A DNA stretch of 38,863 nt from Micavibrio sp. (GCA_002687495.1 NZAJ01000046.1:1-38863), one strand, 5' to 3'; counted from the stretch's first letter, positions 15,998 to 24,586 are shown. The notes: generated by a model from the sequence alone, not told the origin. Numbers and translations are program-made.

Positions 15998-16693
15998 TTA
16001 AACGCCTTTCGTAAACTGGCAAAGATACTCCTCGATCACGCTACCTGAGTGTCCATCCACGCGTAGTACATTATCAATCGCATCGATCTGAAAATTAGAA
16101 AAAACCCCTCTAATTTCTGCTTCATCAAAGAAGTGCGATACGCCCATATTAGCGCAGGGACCAGTCGGAATTTCATCGTAAGTACCTGGCTCCAATTCAA
16201 TACCTTCGCCATACCCCGTACATTTGCGCCCCCAAAGCTTAGCATAGAAACGACCACCAGGCTTGAGCACGCGATATACTTCAGATAATGTCTTGGCAAT
16301 CACCTCATTGGTATTGGCATAGATGGCGAATATATCAACAACCACATCAAAGCTCCCCCCCCCCCAAGGTAAATCTTTAAAATCGCCAACTTTAAGGTCA
16401 GGCACTATCGGATTAAGGCCTTGATTTTCACTTTCGAGACGCTCGCTCGCTATTTCAATAGCCGCTGGCGATCCATCGATCCCAGACACAGCGTAGCCTT
16501 CACGGTGTAAAAACCATAAATTAGCGCCCGGACCGCATCCAACCTCTAATATCTTTAGAGCTTGCCTATCGCAATTTTTATAATTACGCCCGATGAAACG
16601 CACAAAATCTTCCGGCGGATAACGCCCCCAGCTTTGCGACTTGAACTTGTCATCCCAGTGCTGCTTGTAATCTTGTGTCATTGTTTTCTTCAT
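15998..16693 (-). CDS. Class I SAM methyltransferase with an in-frame poly-G tract (phase-variable candidate)
   Basis: A 231-residue methyltransferase. ILEVGCGPGANLWFLHREG is motif I, AVSGIDGSPAAIEIA binds the SAM ribose, and VYRVLKPGGRFYAKLWG follows motif III. Where relatives have a residue run like DLPFxDxSFD, this protein has DLPWGGGSFD, encoded by TGG and three GGG codons (11 consecutive G, 16355-16365). With 11 G the frame is open. With 10 G translation would stop after about 130 residues, with 12 G after about 115. It starts within the 3' end of the flavoprotein gene (44-base overlap; a second ATG is at 16681) and abuts legG. Confidence 0.88.
   Translation of the reverse strand: MKKTMTQDYKQHWDDKFKSQSWGRYPPEDFVRFIGRNYKNCDRQALKILEVGCGPGANLWFLHREGYAVSGIDGSPAAIEIASERLESENQGLNPIVPDLKVGDFKDLPWGGGSFDVVVDIFAIYANTNEVIAKTLSEVYRVLKPGGRFYAKLWGRKCTGYGEGIELEPGTYDEIPTGPCANMGVSHFFDEAEIRGVFSNFQIDAIDNVLRVDGHSGSVIEEYLCQFTKGV
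16355..16365 (-). repeat. Homopolymeric tract of 11 G (coding strand), slipped-strand contingency site
   Basis: Eleven consecutive C on the plus strand, read as G11 in the methyltransferase gene at codons 110-113. It is the longest G/C homopolymer I found in the window; the next, of seven, is at the 3' end of legC. Mononucleotide G tracts of this length are prone to slipped-strand mispairing and drive phase variation of surface-glycan genes in Campylobacter and other bacteria. Confidence 0.9.
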
Positions 16694-18035
16694 CTAATAG
16701 CTCTGTGAGTTTTAGTGATTCATTATAAATTGTACGTCTAAAGAATGGCCTTACATCGCGCAGCAAAACGCGTGATGAGTATTTTGGAAGCTCCTCATAA
16801 AACTCATCCACACGCTCTTGGTAACCAATTTTAGGTGGTTTAAATGTCGAGGGGATTCTTACGATTTCATAGTCATGAAGCTCCGCATTTGAAGCCACCA
16901 CACCCAAATCTTTCATTTCTTTCCACAAATCATCTATAATAGATTCAGGCTTTTCCCAATCTTCGCTACCAATAACCGCTGGACACTCACATGTAATAAA
17001 AGAATGCCCCTGCTCATTTACTTGCCCACTATAAAGTCCAGCTGAAGCACTTCTAAATGTTAAGCGTTCAAGATTAAAATTCTGCACGTAAGTAAAATCT
17101 TTGATCTTATCAACATCTGTAATCATCGTAGCAAATAGCATTGGAGTGCCGTACTGATATGACTTTATATCAAACTCAAACCCAAGAGCAGATGCCAACC
17201 CTTCAATGTTATCATTGGCCCATATAACCTGATCCACTTCATAAGTGCCCTTATCAGTATGAACCTCAACACTATTATCCTTATCTTTTATAGAAATAAT
17301 TTTTTCACCTAAAGATATTTTAGCACCTTTCTTTTCTAGCCATGGCACAGCTCGATCACACCATCCTTTCATGGCCTTTCCATCACTGGGATACAACGAA
17401 ACCAAGTCATCCAAAGGCGCCATCGATTTTCTTCTAGCGGCTAAAACTGTATCCAGCCATGGATCTTTTTTCAGCTCAACCATTTCTGCATCATCTAAGA
17501 ATTTCAGACGGTGCAACGACGTCACCGACATACCTGAAGGTTCTATTTCCTCAGGGCTGATACTGTATGTCTTTTCAAAAATTTGAGAAAAAATAGCGCC
17601 CGCAGTATCTCCGAATTTCGTATAGAATACTTCTTTCAAGTTTTGTGCCTGGTCTTCTTTTGAGCCTTCTTTAGCAATTTGCAAAAGCTCTCGTTTAATC
17701 TGCTCTTTTGTACTTTCATTCAAAGACGATAAATCAGGCAATGAAAAACCTTCAGTTACCTGACCGTTAAAAGCGCTTGCAGAAACAAACTCAATCTCTT
17801 TTGTTTGGCCATCCATAATCTCATTTACAATCTCCCCCAAATCCTTAGGGATCGAGTCAAAAACGTGTACACCCTTATCGACATAAAACCCCTTCACCTC
17901 GCGCGAATAAGCTATGCCCCCAAAAAATGGAGCTGACTCAATTATATGCACTTCATTCTCAGGATTTTTCAGCAATTCCAGTGCATCACAAAATCCACGA
18001 AATCCAGCGCCTGATATAATATATTTTTTTCCCAT
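16650..18035 (-). CDS. FAD-dependent oxidoreductase of amine-oxidase/mutase type
   Basis: A 461-residue flavoprotein. The N-terminal dinucleotide-binding motif is ISGAGFRGFCDALELL (GAGFRG at 9-14) with E33 at the end of strand 2, followed by PFFGGIAYSREV, as in protoporphyrinogen-oxidase, phytoene-desaturase and UDP-galactopyranose-mutase-like proteins. A middle substrate domain contains EKTYSISPEEIEPSGMSV. QVIWANDNIEGLASALG closes the FAD half. It has AAGGAAA a few bases before the ATG. The reaction is unknown; sugar oxidation or isomerisation is possible from context. Sampled lines are strongly AT-rich compared with legG. Confidence 0.8.
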   Translation of the reverse strand: MGKKYIISGAGFRGFCDALELLKNPENEVHIIESAPFFGGIAYSREVKGFYVDKGVHVFDSIPKDLGEIVNEIMDGQTKEIEFVSASAFNGQVTEGFSLPDLSSLNESTKEQIKRELLQIAKEGSKEDQAQNLKEVFYTKFGDTAGAIFSQIFEKTYSISPEEIEPSGMSVTSLHRLKFLDDAEMVELKKDPWLDTVLAARRKSMAPLDDLVSLYPSDGKAMKGWCDRAVPWLEKKGAKISLGEKIISIKDKDNSVEVHTDKGTYEVDQVIWANDNIEGLASALGFEFDIKSYQYGTPMLFATMITDVDKIKDFTYVQNFNLERLTFRSASAGLYSGQVNEQGHSFITCECPAVIGSEDWEKPESIIDDLWKEMKDLGVVASNAELHDYEIVRIPSTFKPPKIGYQERVDEFYEELPKYSSRVLLRDVRPFFRRTIYNESLKLTELLDEENNDTRLQAALG

Positions 18036-18114
18036 AGGTTTTTCCTTACTTTGCCCGCATCCGTTTTTGACAAGAAACGAGTATAGTTATGCATTTATGT
18101 CACATCAAGATCTA

Positions 18115-19281
18115 TTACTTTAGAGCCCCCCCGAGTTTTACGCTCGATGGGATAGAGATAACAGTGCGCTCTAATTTTTCAGCGCATGATAGATCCATAT
18201 GCGGGCAGCTTTTATACATGTCTAATTCATGCATAAGCTTCCACAGAGGTCTACTCATATAGCCTGCGTCATTTAGTGCCTTTAGTATTTGATCACGATC
18301 AAGACCATCTTCAATTCTAATTGCGCAAAGCCAGTAATTACTTCTCGTCCCTTCTGGCTCGCGGACAAACTCAACGCCATTAAGTCCTTCAAAAGCAAGC
18401 TTATAACGCTCGGCCAGATCCCGCTTCGCTTTCAAGAATGCATCAAGTTGCTCTAGCTGCGCGCAGCCCAGCGCGGCGTTAATATTCGGCATACGGTAAT
18501 TATAGCCAATCTCATCATGGATAAACTCCCATGGATGAGGCTGCTTTGCTGTTGTCGTCAAGTGCTTAGCGCGTTTAGCTAGCTCAGCATCATTGGTGAG
18601 GATTGCGCCACCACCGCCTGTCGTCATGATTTTGTTACCGTTAAAAGATAGCGTTGAAATAAGGCCAAAAGCCTCCACGGGCTTATCATGATAAAGGCTG
18701 CCCAGACTTTCCGCGCAATCTGCAATAATTGGCAGATCATATTTTTGCGCTAGAGCTTCAAGCCCATTCATGTCCACTGGATGCCCCAGAGTATGCATCG
18801 GGACGAGCGCAGCAATACGGCGCCCAGTTAGCTTATTATAAGAGCCGTCATCTTTTACGTCTATTATTGCGGATAAATAGCTATCCAGCTTAGGCACATC
18901 AACACCCAATGACTGCTCTTCGCTATCAATAAAATGCGGGATCGCGCCGATATAGCTAATGGCGTTAGCCGTCGCTATAAAGGTTAAGGCCGGGCATAAC
19001 ACTTCTTCATCGCGCTTTACGCCAGCAAGCATAAGAGCAATATGAAGAGCGGCCGTGCCATTGACAGTAGGAATTGCATATTTCACGCCACAGCGCTTTG
19101 CAAGATCATCCGAGAAACGATCAACATACGCACCGACAGAGGACACCCACCCTGTATCGATACAGTCTTTTAAATATTCATTTTCACGGCCCTGAAATAA
19201 TGGCTCATGCAGCGCTATGAAGTCGTCTTTGTCACCCAAAACGGTTTTTACGGCTTCTACGATTTGGCTGACATTGCTCAT
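18115..19281 (-). CDS. legC: PLP-dependent sugar aminotransferase, LegC-like (DegT/DnrJ/EryC1/StrS)
   Basis: Transfers an amino group, usually from glutamate, to C4 of an NDP-4-keto-6-deoxy-HexNAc. Family landmarks: GTAALHIAL, CPALTFIATANAI, the PLP-ring Asp in IIADCAESLGS, and the Schiff-base lysine K217 in SFNGNKIMTTGGGG. The LegC-type N-terminus (ALHEPLFQGRENEYLKDCIDTGWVSSVG) is characteristic. 388 residues is normal. Its start shares one base with the legB stop (TAATG), so the dehydratase and aminotransferase are coupled. A seven-G run at 18126-18132 lies at the very 3' end, where slippage would alter only the last few residues. Confidence 0.92.
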   Translation of the reverse strand: MSNVSQIVEAVKTVLGDKDDFIALHEPLFQGRENEYLKDCIDTGWVSSVGAYVDRFSDDLAKRCGVKYAIPTVNGTAALHIALMLAGVKRDEEVLCPALTFIATANAISYIGAIPHFIDSEEQSLGVDVPKLDSYLSAIIDVKDDGSYNKLTGRRIAALVPMHTLGHPVDMNGLEALAQKYDLPIIADCAESLGSLYHDKPVEAFGLISTLSFNGNKIMTTGGGGAILTNDAELAKRAKHLTTTAKQPHPWEFIHDEIGYNYRMPNINAALGCAQLEQLDAFLKAKRDLAERYKLAFEGLNGVEFVREPEGTRSNYWLCAIRIEDGLDRDQILKALNDAGYMSRPLWKLMHELDMYKSCPHMDLSCAEKLERTVISIPSSVKLGGALK

Positions 19282-20291
19282 TAGATATTATAGCGATCCG
19301 TTTTATATAGTTTGAGATTCTCTGGGTTCTGGAACCATTTCGCCGTTTCTTCTATCCCGCGTTTAAAGCCGTCTAGCCCACCATATTCTGGTGCCCAGTC
19401 AAAGAGTGCGTCGGCTTTTTCAGTATCGGCAAGCAAGCGCTCCACCTCGCTTTTATCTGGGCGCAGACGCTGTTCATCACAAACAATCTCAATTTCCGCG
19501 CCCATAACATCGGCGATCAGCTCTGCGAGGTCACCGATAGAAATTTCAAAATTTGAACCTACATTAACAGTTTGCCCAATAAGAGCATCACATTCCATTG
19601 CTGCTATAAAGCCTTTTGCGGTGTCTTTCACAAATGTGAAATCGCGCGTTGGAGTTAGAGAGCCAAGTTTAATTGTCCGCTCACCGCTCGCGATCTGACC
19701 GATAATCGTTGGAATAACAGCGCGCGCAGATTGACGTGGGCCATAAGTATTAAACGGCCTTAAAATCGTTACTGGCGTTTCAAAGGCGTTATAGAATGAC
19801 ATCGCGATAGCATCTGCACCAATTTTTGTAGCACTATAAGGGGATTGTGGCTGAAGCGGATGCTCTTCAGTAATCGGCGCAAATTGCGCTGTGCCATAAA
19901 CCTCAGAGGTTGAAGTACACACAACTTTGGAAACACCTAACTCTTTGGCGGCCTGCACAACATTGAGCGTACCTTTAATGTTGGTGTCCACATAGGTGTC
20001 AGGTGAGTGATAAGAGTATGGAATAGCGATTAATGCTGCTAGATGCAGAACAGCTTCACAGCCCTGCATTGCGTTTTTAACGCCATAAGGATCACGAATA
20101 TCACCTGAGAAAATATCCAAGCTATTCTGAATATCTTTAGGTGCGTGATCAAGCCAGCCCCAGCTTCCAAAGGAGTTATAATATGTGAAGGCACGCACAT
20201 CATACCCTTCACGCACGAGCGCTTCAGTGAGGTGAGAACCAATAAACCCATCAGAGCCGGTAACAAGTATTTTGCCTTTAGTCTTTGTCAT
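19281..20291 (-). CDS. legB: NDP-HexNAc 4,6-dehydratase, LegB-like extended SDR
   Basis: Converts NDP-GlcNAc (GDP-linked in Campylobacter) to the 4-keto-6-deoxy sugar, the first committed legionaminate step. NAD-binding TGSDGFIGSH sits at 11-20, STSEVYG at 127-133 holds the catalytic Ser/Thr, and the catalytic Y152-K156 pair is in SPYSATK. RAFTYYNSFGSWGWLDH near 33-49 is typical of the LegB branch rather than of RmlB or PseB. ILRPFNTYGPRQSARAVIP and PTRDFTFVKDTAKGF complete the substrate side. Length 336 is normal. It is followed immediately by legC. Confidence 0.92.
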   Translation of the reverse strand: MTKTKGKILVTGSDGFIGSHLTEALVREGYDVRAFTYYNSFGSWGWLDHAPKDIQNSLDIFSGDIRDPYGVKNAMQGCEAVLHLAALIAIPYSYHSPDTYVDTNIKGTLNVVQAAKELGVSKVVCTSTSEVYGTAQFAPITEEHPLQPQSPYSATKIGADAIAMSFYNAFETPVTILRPFNTYGPRQSARAVIPTIIGQIASGERTIKLGSLTPTRDFTFVKDTAKGFIAAMECDALIGQTVNVGSNFEISIGDLAELIADVMGAEIEIVCDEQRLRPDKSEVERLLADTEKADALFDWAPEYGGLDGFKRGIEETAKWFQNPENLKLYKTDRYNI

Positions 20292-20334
20292 AGGTTCTTT
20301 TTAGCGTGCAAGTATCTGTTTGTCTATGAGCAGC

Positions 20335-21702
20335 TTATGAGACTTTGCGTTGATGTGGATTTTTTAGCACTTTTAAATCACCTAAATATAGATCCTTATA
20401 ATGCTGAGCAGTTAGACCACTTTCTAGACCACCATGAATATTATCAGCCTGCCATTTATGGCGCGCCTTTAATGTTTCGGCGTCAACTTCAGGCTCACCA
20501 TTATCGCGCCAATTTTCTAAAAATGCTTGAAGTTGCTCGTTGGTATCAAACTTATCGCAAGATAGTCCATCATCAAAAATTGTCGGGATATATTGTGCAT
20601 TTTGCAAGAAGCCTACACGCTTATTTAAGATCATCGCATGAAAGGCAATAGAAGATCCTGTAAAGAGCAAAATATCAGCCCATTCAATCAACAAAGCAGA
20701 TGGAATATCTGGCACTATAACAGTGTCCGAAAGTTGCTTTGGGTCCATAAAATCAAATTTCATGCCACGTGTATGGGGTTTGATTGCGCAAGACACACCA
20801 GGCATATCTGCGACCAACTTAATTGAATCTTTCAGCTCATCCACCTTAATGCCATAACCAAGCTTGGAGAGCATAAACACCACTTTAGGACCTTTACCTT
20901 GCGGCAATTTGTCCATATACGCTTTTTTATTCATATAAGGCGGAACCAAAATTTCTTCGTGCAAGCGCTTGATCCAACTGCGATCCATACGAAGATTACC
21001 ATGAACCTCTGGTTTCAAATTAGGAGATCGCTCACGGACCACATCGCTATCAAGCTTTGCTGGAACTGTAAAACGATGCACACAACCTTTCAAACACTGC
21101 AATGTCTTCATATTTTCCGAGACTTCTATTGAAGCCTTGTTTGGTGAAGCATCATAATAAGCTGTCTGACCAGTTTGTATTGCATATACATGAACTCCTC
21201 GAGCACTCATAGAGCTTACATATTTATCTAATATATAGGCACGCCCTTTTTGTAAAACAGCCTCATCACAATTTATAAAAACAGGGTCCCAAGATTCGGC
21301 TATTTTATCTAACCAAGGTAGTTCGCCCTTTAGCATTTTACGCATGGGCACCAAAACAGCCAAATGTAATGTCTTTAAAACACTTCCAACGACTATGTTA
21401 TCAGCCCAGGATTTATGACGTAGTGGAGCAATAAAGCGCTCAAACTTATACATTAGGCGGAGGTGAAACGGTGCTGGTGCTTTATCAAGAACGGTTTCAA
21501 AGCTCACCCCATATTTATCATACATATAGCGCGCAGCTTCATGCGATTGTGGTGAGCCCATATCTCCGTCACAAGGATAACCGATTACACGAATATTAAA
21601 CCGTTCATCTTTTGCAAATTCATGCACCAATGACATTTGAATATCCATGTCATTATAAGCACGGATCAAGAAAATGATTTCAGACTTATCTGGCGGAGCC
21701 AT
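20335..21702 (-). CDS. Capsule-type GT-B-like transferase, substrate unknown
   Basis: A 455-residue protein resembling surface polysaccharide transferases. It has a Rossmann-like N-terminus (EIIFLIRAYNDMDIQMSLVH), then KVVFMLSKLGYGIKVDELKD, SCAIKPHTRGMKFDFMD near 305 (a KPH variant of the RPHP element) and ILLFTGSSIAFHAMILNKRVGF near 347, the usual nucleotide-sugar helix. The frame extends 16 residues further upstream, but AGAGG lies five bases before the ATG at 21702 (MAPPDKSE), eight bases after the upstream methyltransferase stop, so this start is preferred. Inference: it could transfer one of the CMP-activated sugar acids made by the flanking genes. Confidence 0.68.
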   Translation of the reverse strand: MAPPDKSEIIFLIRAYNDMDIQMSLVHEFAKDERFNIRVIGYPCDGDMGSPQSHEAARYMYDKYGVSFETVLDKAPAPFHLRLMYKFERFIAPLRHKSWADNIVVGSVLKTLHLAVLVPMRKMLKGELPWLDKIAESWDPVFINCDEAVLQKGRAYILDKYVSSMSARGVHVYAIQTGQTAYYDASPNKASIEVSENMKTLQCLKGCVHRFTVPAKLDSDVVRERSPNLKPEVHGNLRMDRSWIKRLHEEILVPPYMNKKAYMDKLPQGKGPKVVFMLSKLGYGIKVDELKDSIKLVADMPGVSCAIKPHTRGMKFDFMDPKQLSDTVIVPDIPSALLIEWADILLFTGSSIAFHAMILNKRVGFLQNAQYIPTIFDDGLSCDKFDTNEQLQAFLENWRDNGEPEVDAETLKARHKWQADNIHGGLESGLTAQHYKDLYLGDLKVLKNPHQRKVS

Positions 21703-21710
21703 ACAAACCT

Positions 21711-22718
21711 CTACCTTTCGCAAACAATCCAAACATGTGAGCTCAGACAATGATCGGCAAGAAATTTTTGGAAAGCCGCGAGCGTTTCTTCACCCCTAGA
21801 AAGCAGCAATTCTTCAAAGCGACTTAACTCTGGCACCACGCCACGCTCAATAGATTTTTGCACAATCTGCACATCCAATCGCCCTGGCGTGAAGATCGAC
21901 ACCTCTTTAAAACCTGCCTTTGAAAATAGTTCCGTCATTCCTTTATGTGACAAGAAATTCAAATGATATGGCGGCTGAAGAGAACGTGACTTCTCCCATA
22001 GCAGCTGAATATCAAAACCGTCCGCACCCAAACATGACATGATTGCCACGCCGCCAGGCGCCGTCACTTTATAGACTGCTTTTGCAAAAAGTTCAGGATC
22101 TTGAACATGCTCTATCACCTCAAAACATGTAACTAAATCCCCTTGGGCATCACCTTGTTCTGCTTCATCCTCAACCGAAGATTCATAGACTTCAATCCCC
22201 AATTCACGGCACTGACGCGCTGCATCCTGGCCCGGCTCTATACCATGGAGCTCAGCCTCAGGATGGCGTTTTTTCCACTCAGTCAAAAATGCGCCATTAG
22301 CACTACCAATATCCAATACACGTTTCGGCTTATGGCCAGTTTTTTCAATAACCTCTTCTATACGCGTTATATTGGGCAACATAATCGACTCTTTGCGTTT
22401 TTCGCCAGTCTTTTTAAGCACCTCTTCCGCCCAAAAACTCTGAGATTTGCCGACAGAATAATAACGAATTAGCTCACTCAAATCTGGACGCGGTGAAACA
22501 TATATTGAGCCGCACTCTTCGCAATTATTGTATGTGAATGTATTTTTTTTAAACTTACTCTTAATTTCAGAAGATGCGCAGCCTGGGCAATTCACTTCTA
22601 CAAATTTAGACTTATCAAAAAAATTTTCCGCATCATGTGCACTTAGACGCATAAACTCACTAAACACATCTTCAGGGCGGATTTCTTCTTCTTTTATAGC
22701 AGCATTTTGTTTACTCAT
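21711..22718 (-). CDS. Zinc-ribbon SAM-dependent methyltransferase
   Basis: A two-part protein. An N-terminal zinc ribbon has CPGC and CEEC pairs (VNCPGCASSEIK and YNNCEECGSIYVSPRP), as in sugar C-methyltransferase-like and Methyltransf_23 proteins. A class I methyltransferase domain follows, with RVLDIGSANGAFLTEW, LHGIEPGQDAARQC, DLVTCFEVIEHVQDPELFA and APGGVAIMSCLG. The frame reaches 22769, but GGAG seven bases before the ATG at 22718 (MSKQNAAI) and an ATGAGTAA overlap with the upstream SDR stop favour the shorter form of 335 residues. Its partner genes suggest a sugar acid or nucleotide sugar as acceptor. Confidence 0.83.
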   Translation of the reverse strand: MSKQNAAIKEEEIRPEDVFSEFMRLSAHDAENFFDKSKFVEVNCPGCASSEIKSKFKKNTFTYNNCEECGSIYVSPRPDLSELIRYYSVGKSQSFWAEEVLKKTGEKRKESIMLPNITRIEEVIEKTGHKPKRVLDIGSANGAFLTEWKKRHPEAELHGIEPGQDAARQCRELGIEVYESSVEDEAEQGDAQGDLVTCFEVIEHVQDPELFAKAVYKVTAPGGVAIMSCLGADGFDIQLLWEKSRSLQPPYHLNFLSHKGMTELFSKAGFKEVSIFTPGRLDVQIVQKSIERGVVPELSRFEELLLSRGEETLAAFQKFLADHCLSSHVWIVCER

Positions 22719-23625
22719 ATCTATCTCCAACACGCTTTTCACCCGATAATTCATGTGCGATTTCATCAATACAATCCAGTATGCCTTGCCCTAGCTCGAT
22801 ATGATCAGGTTTGACCAGCTTTTGCCCTAACCTTGGATTATAGTTATATGGTGTCATCACATAATGCCCTGCCATCACTTCTTCACCAAATTTCAGTGCT
22901 GGTTTATTCGGCAGCATTTCAGCAATCATGCGCATAATATCTGTAACGCGCATACGCTCATTCCCTGTTAAGATGATGTGTCTATTCTCATATTCAGGTG
23001 CTAAGATATCGACAGAAAGCTGCGCTGCATCGCTAATATGGATATATTCACGCATAGCATTTTCATCGCCGTAATAAACAATTTCACCCTTTTCCATGGC
23101 AGAGGTGATGAGCTTGTGTATGCCGTTAGTCTCTGGCGCGCGGCGACCATAAAGCGATCCATAGCGAAGAATTGTAAAAGGCAGTGCATGAACAGATTTA
23201 TAAGTTTCGATATAGTTTTCGCAAGCTTGCTTAGAGGCGCGATAAAATGATCCACGCTCTGAATAGACATAGACTGTAGAAGCAAAGACAAAGCGCTTTA
23301 TATTATGCGCAACCGCCGCTTCTAAAGCATTGAGTGTGCCCATTAAATTTACGCGCCCTGTATCTAACGGTCTGGTTTTGCACTCCTCGATATCGGCAAT
23401 ACCGGCCATGTGATAAATGTAATCGCAATCTTGAGCAGCCGCCTTAACAGCTTCCAGATCGGTAATGTCACCAATGATCATTTCCTGATCTGCACAGAGA
23501 TAAGGTGATTCTACGCGGTCAAAAAGTTTTACATGATAGCCAGCTTGTGTCAGCGCTTCTGCTGTGTAGCTGCCTAAGAACCCGCTCGCGCCAGTGAGTA
23601 GAACTGTTTCATTTTTACGTGCCAT
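22711..23625 (-). CDS. NAD(P)-dependent sugar epimerase/dehydratase (extended SDR)
   Basis: An extended short-chain dehydrogenase of 304 residues acting on a nucleotide sugar or sugar acid. The NAD motif LLTGASGFLGSYTAEAL is at the N-terminus, followed by GDITDLEAV and YHMAGIADIEECK. ASTVYVYSERGSFYRASKQA holds the catalytic S/T and the Y-x3-K pair. ILRYGSLYGRRAPETNG and YGDENAMREYIHISDAA are substrate-side features. It lies 10 bases after the 2-hydroxyacid dehydrogenase and overlaps the zinc-ribbon methyltransferase by eight bases. The specific reaction (4-epimerase, 4,6-dehydratase or reductase) cannot be read from these motifs. Confidence 0.87.
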   Translation of the reverse strand: MARKNETVLLTGASGFLGSYTAEALTQAGYHVKLFDRVESPYLCADQEMIIGDITDLEAVKAAAQDCDYIYHMAGIADIEECKTRPLDTGRVNLMGTLNALEAAVAHNIKRFVFASTVYVYSERGSFYRASKQACENYIETYKSVHALPFTILRYGSLYGRRAPETNGIHKLITSAMEKGEIVYYGDENAMREYIHISDAAQLSVDILAPEYENRHIILTGNERMRVTDIMRMIAEMLPNKPALKFGEEVMAGHYVMTPYNYNPRLGQKLVKPDHIELGQGILDCIDEIAHELSGEKRVGDRYE

Positions 23626-23635
23626 AGATATAGCC

Positions 23636-24547
23636 TTAAGCGTTTTTGTTTAACGATTCCAGCAAATTTTTTGCTGCTAATGTTTCTTGCTCAATGCGTG
23701 ATTCTTTTGCATATGAGCCAACATGAGCCGTTAAAATCACATTTTCAATTTCGCATAGAGCGCCTTTATAAGGCTCTTGCTCGAACACATCAAGCGCAGC
23801 GGCTGATAAATGCTCGGATTTCAGGGCAGATAGCAAAGCCTGCTCATCAACAAGTCCGCCGCGAGCCGTATTAATCAGCACCGCGCCTTTTTTCATTTTA
23901 GAGAGCGCTTTTTCATCAATCAGATGCTTATTCTCATCGCTATATGGGATATGCAGACTGATTATATCGGCTTGTTCTAAAAGCTCATCAAAGCTTACCA
24001 ATTCTTCAGCACCACTCGCATAAGGATCATAAGCGATTACTTTAGCGCCAAAGCCGCGGACATATTCGGCAACCTTGCGCCCAATACGGCCAAAGCCGAT
24101 AAGCCCAACTGTGCGCGCACCAAGCAAGCCGCCCATAGGCCGCACCCACTCACCTGCGCGAATAGAGCGATCTTGAAGCGGTGCAAAGCGCAAGCAATCA
24201 AGCATCAAGCCAACAGCCAGCTCGGCAACGGCCTTAGTCGGTGCGTCAGGCGTATTGGTCACAGCAATGTTATTCGCATTCGCCGCTTCAATATCAACGC
24301 TATCCATACCGATGCCGCATCGTGCTATGGCTCTTAAATTTTGCGCGCCATCCAACACTGATTTCGTTAATGGCTCAACGCCCGCAATCATCCCGACAAT
24401 TTCAGGTGTTAAAAGCTCTGCAACCTCGTCTTCTGTCAGACGGCGTTTATGCGGGTTTAATACCGGCTCATATCCTGCCGCCTCAAGTGCTTTTATTTCA
24501 GGCGTCTCAAGATTGAAGCTTGAAGTCGTAATTAAAAATTTAGACAT
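23636..24547 (-). CDS. D-2-hydroxyacid dehydrogenase (phosphoglycerate dehydrogenase-like, no ACT domain)
   Basis: Member of the D-isomer 2-hydroxyacid dehydrogenase family. The NAD-binding GFGRIG is at 151-156. The catalytic triad is R229 (INTARGGLV), E258 (DVFEQEP) and H275 (TAHVGSYA). At 303 residues it lacks the C-terminal ACT and ASB domains of true SerA, so it is unlikely to be feedback-regulated phosphoglycerate dehydrogenase. It sits between a KdsB-like gene and an SDR in a tight operon, which suggests it oxidises or reduces a sugar-derived hydroxy acid or makes the aldolase's substrate (inference). Confidence 0.87.
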   Translation of the reverse strand: MSKFLITTSSFNLETPEIKALEAAGYEPVLNPHKRRLTEDEVAELLTPEIVGMIAGVEPLTKSVLDGAQNLRAIARCGIGMDSVDIEAANANNIAVTNTPDAPTKAVAELAVGLMLDCLRFAPLQDRSIRAGEWVRPMGGLLGARTVGLIGFGRIGRKVAEYVRGFGAKVIAYDPYASGAEELVSFDELLEQADIISLHIPYSDENKHLIDEKALSKMKKGAVLINTARGGLVDEQALLSALKSEHLSAAALDVFEQEPYKGALCEIENVILTAHVGSYAKESRIEQETLAAKNLLESLNKNA

Positions 24548-24586
24548 GATGTTTCCTTTAGTCAGGCTACTCGATTTTAAACGGCT

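Noticed and set aside
16036-16299. Alternative minus-strand frame downstream of the poly-G tract
   Set aside because: It is simply another reading frame of the methyltransferase gene; neither the 10-G nor the 12-G variant makes a plausible protein from it.
18126-18132. Seven-G run at the 3' end of legC as a second contingency site
   Set aside because: It is short, and a slip would change only the last few residues, so a switch is unlikely.
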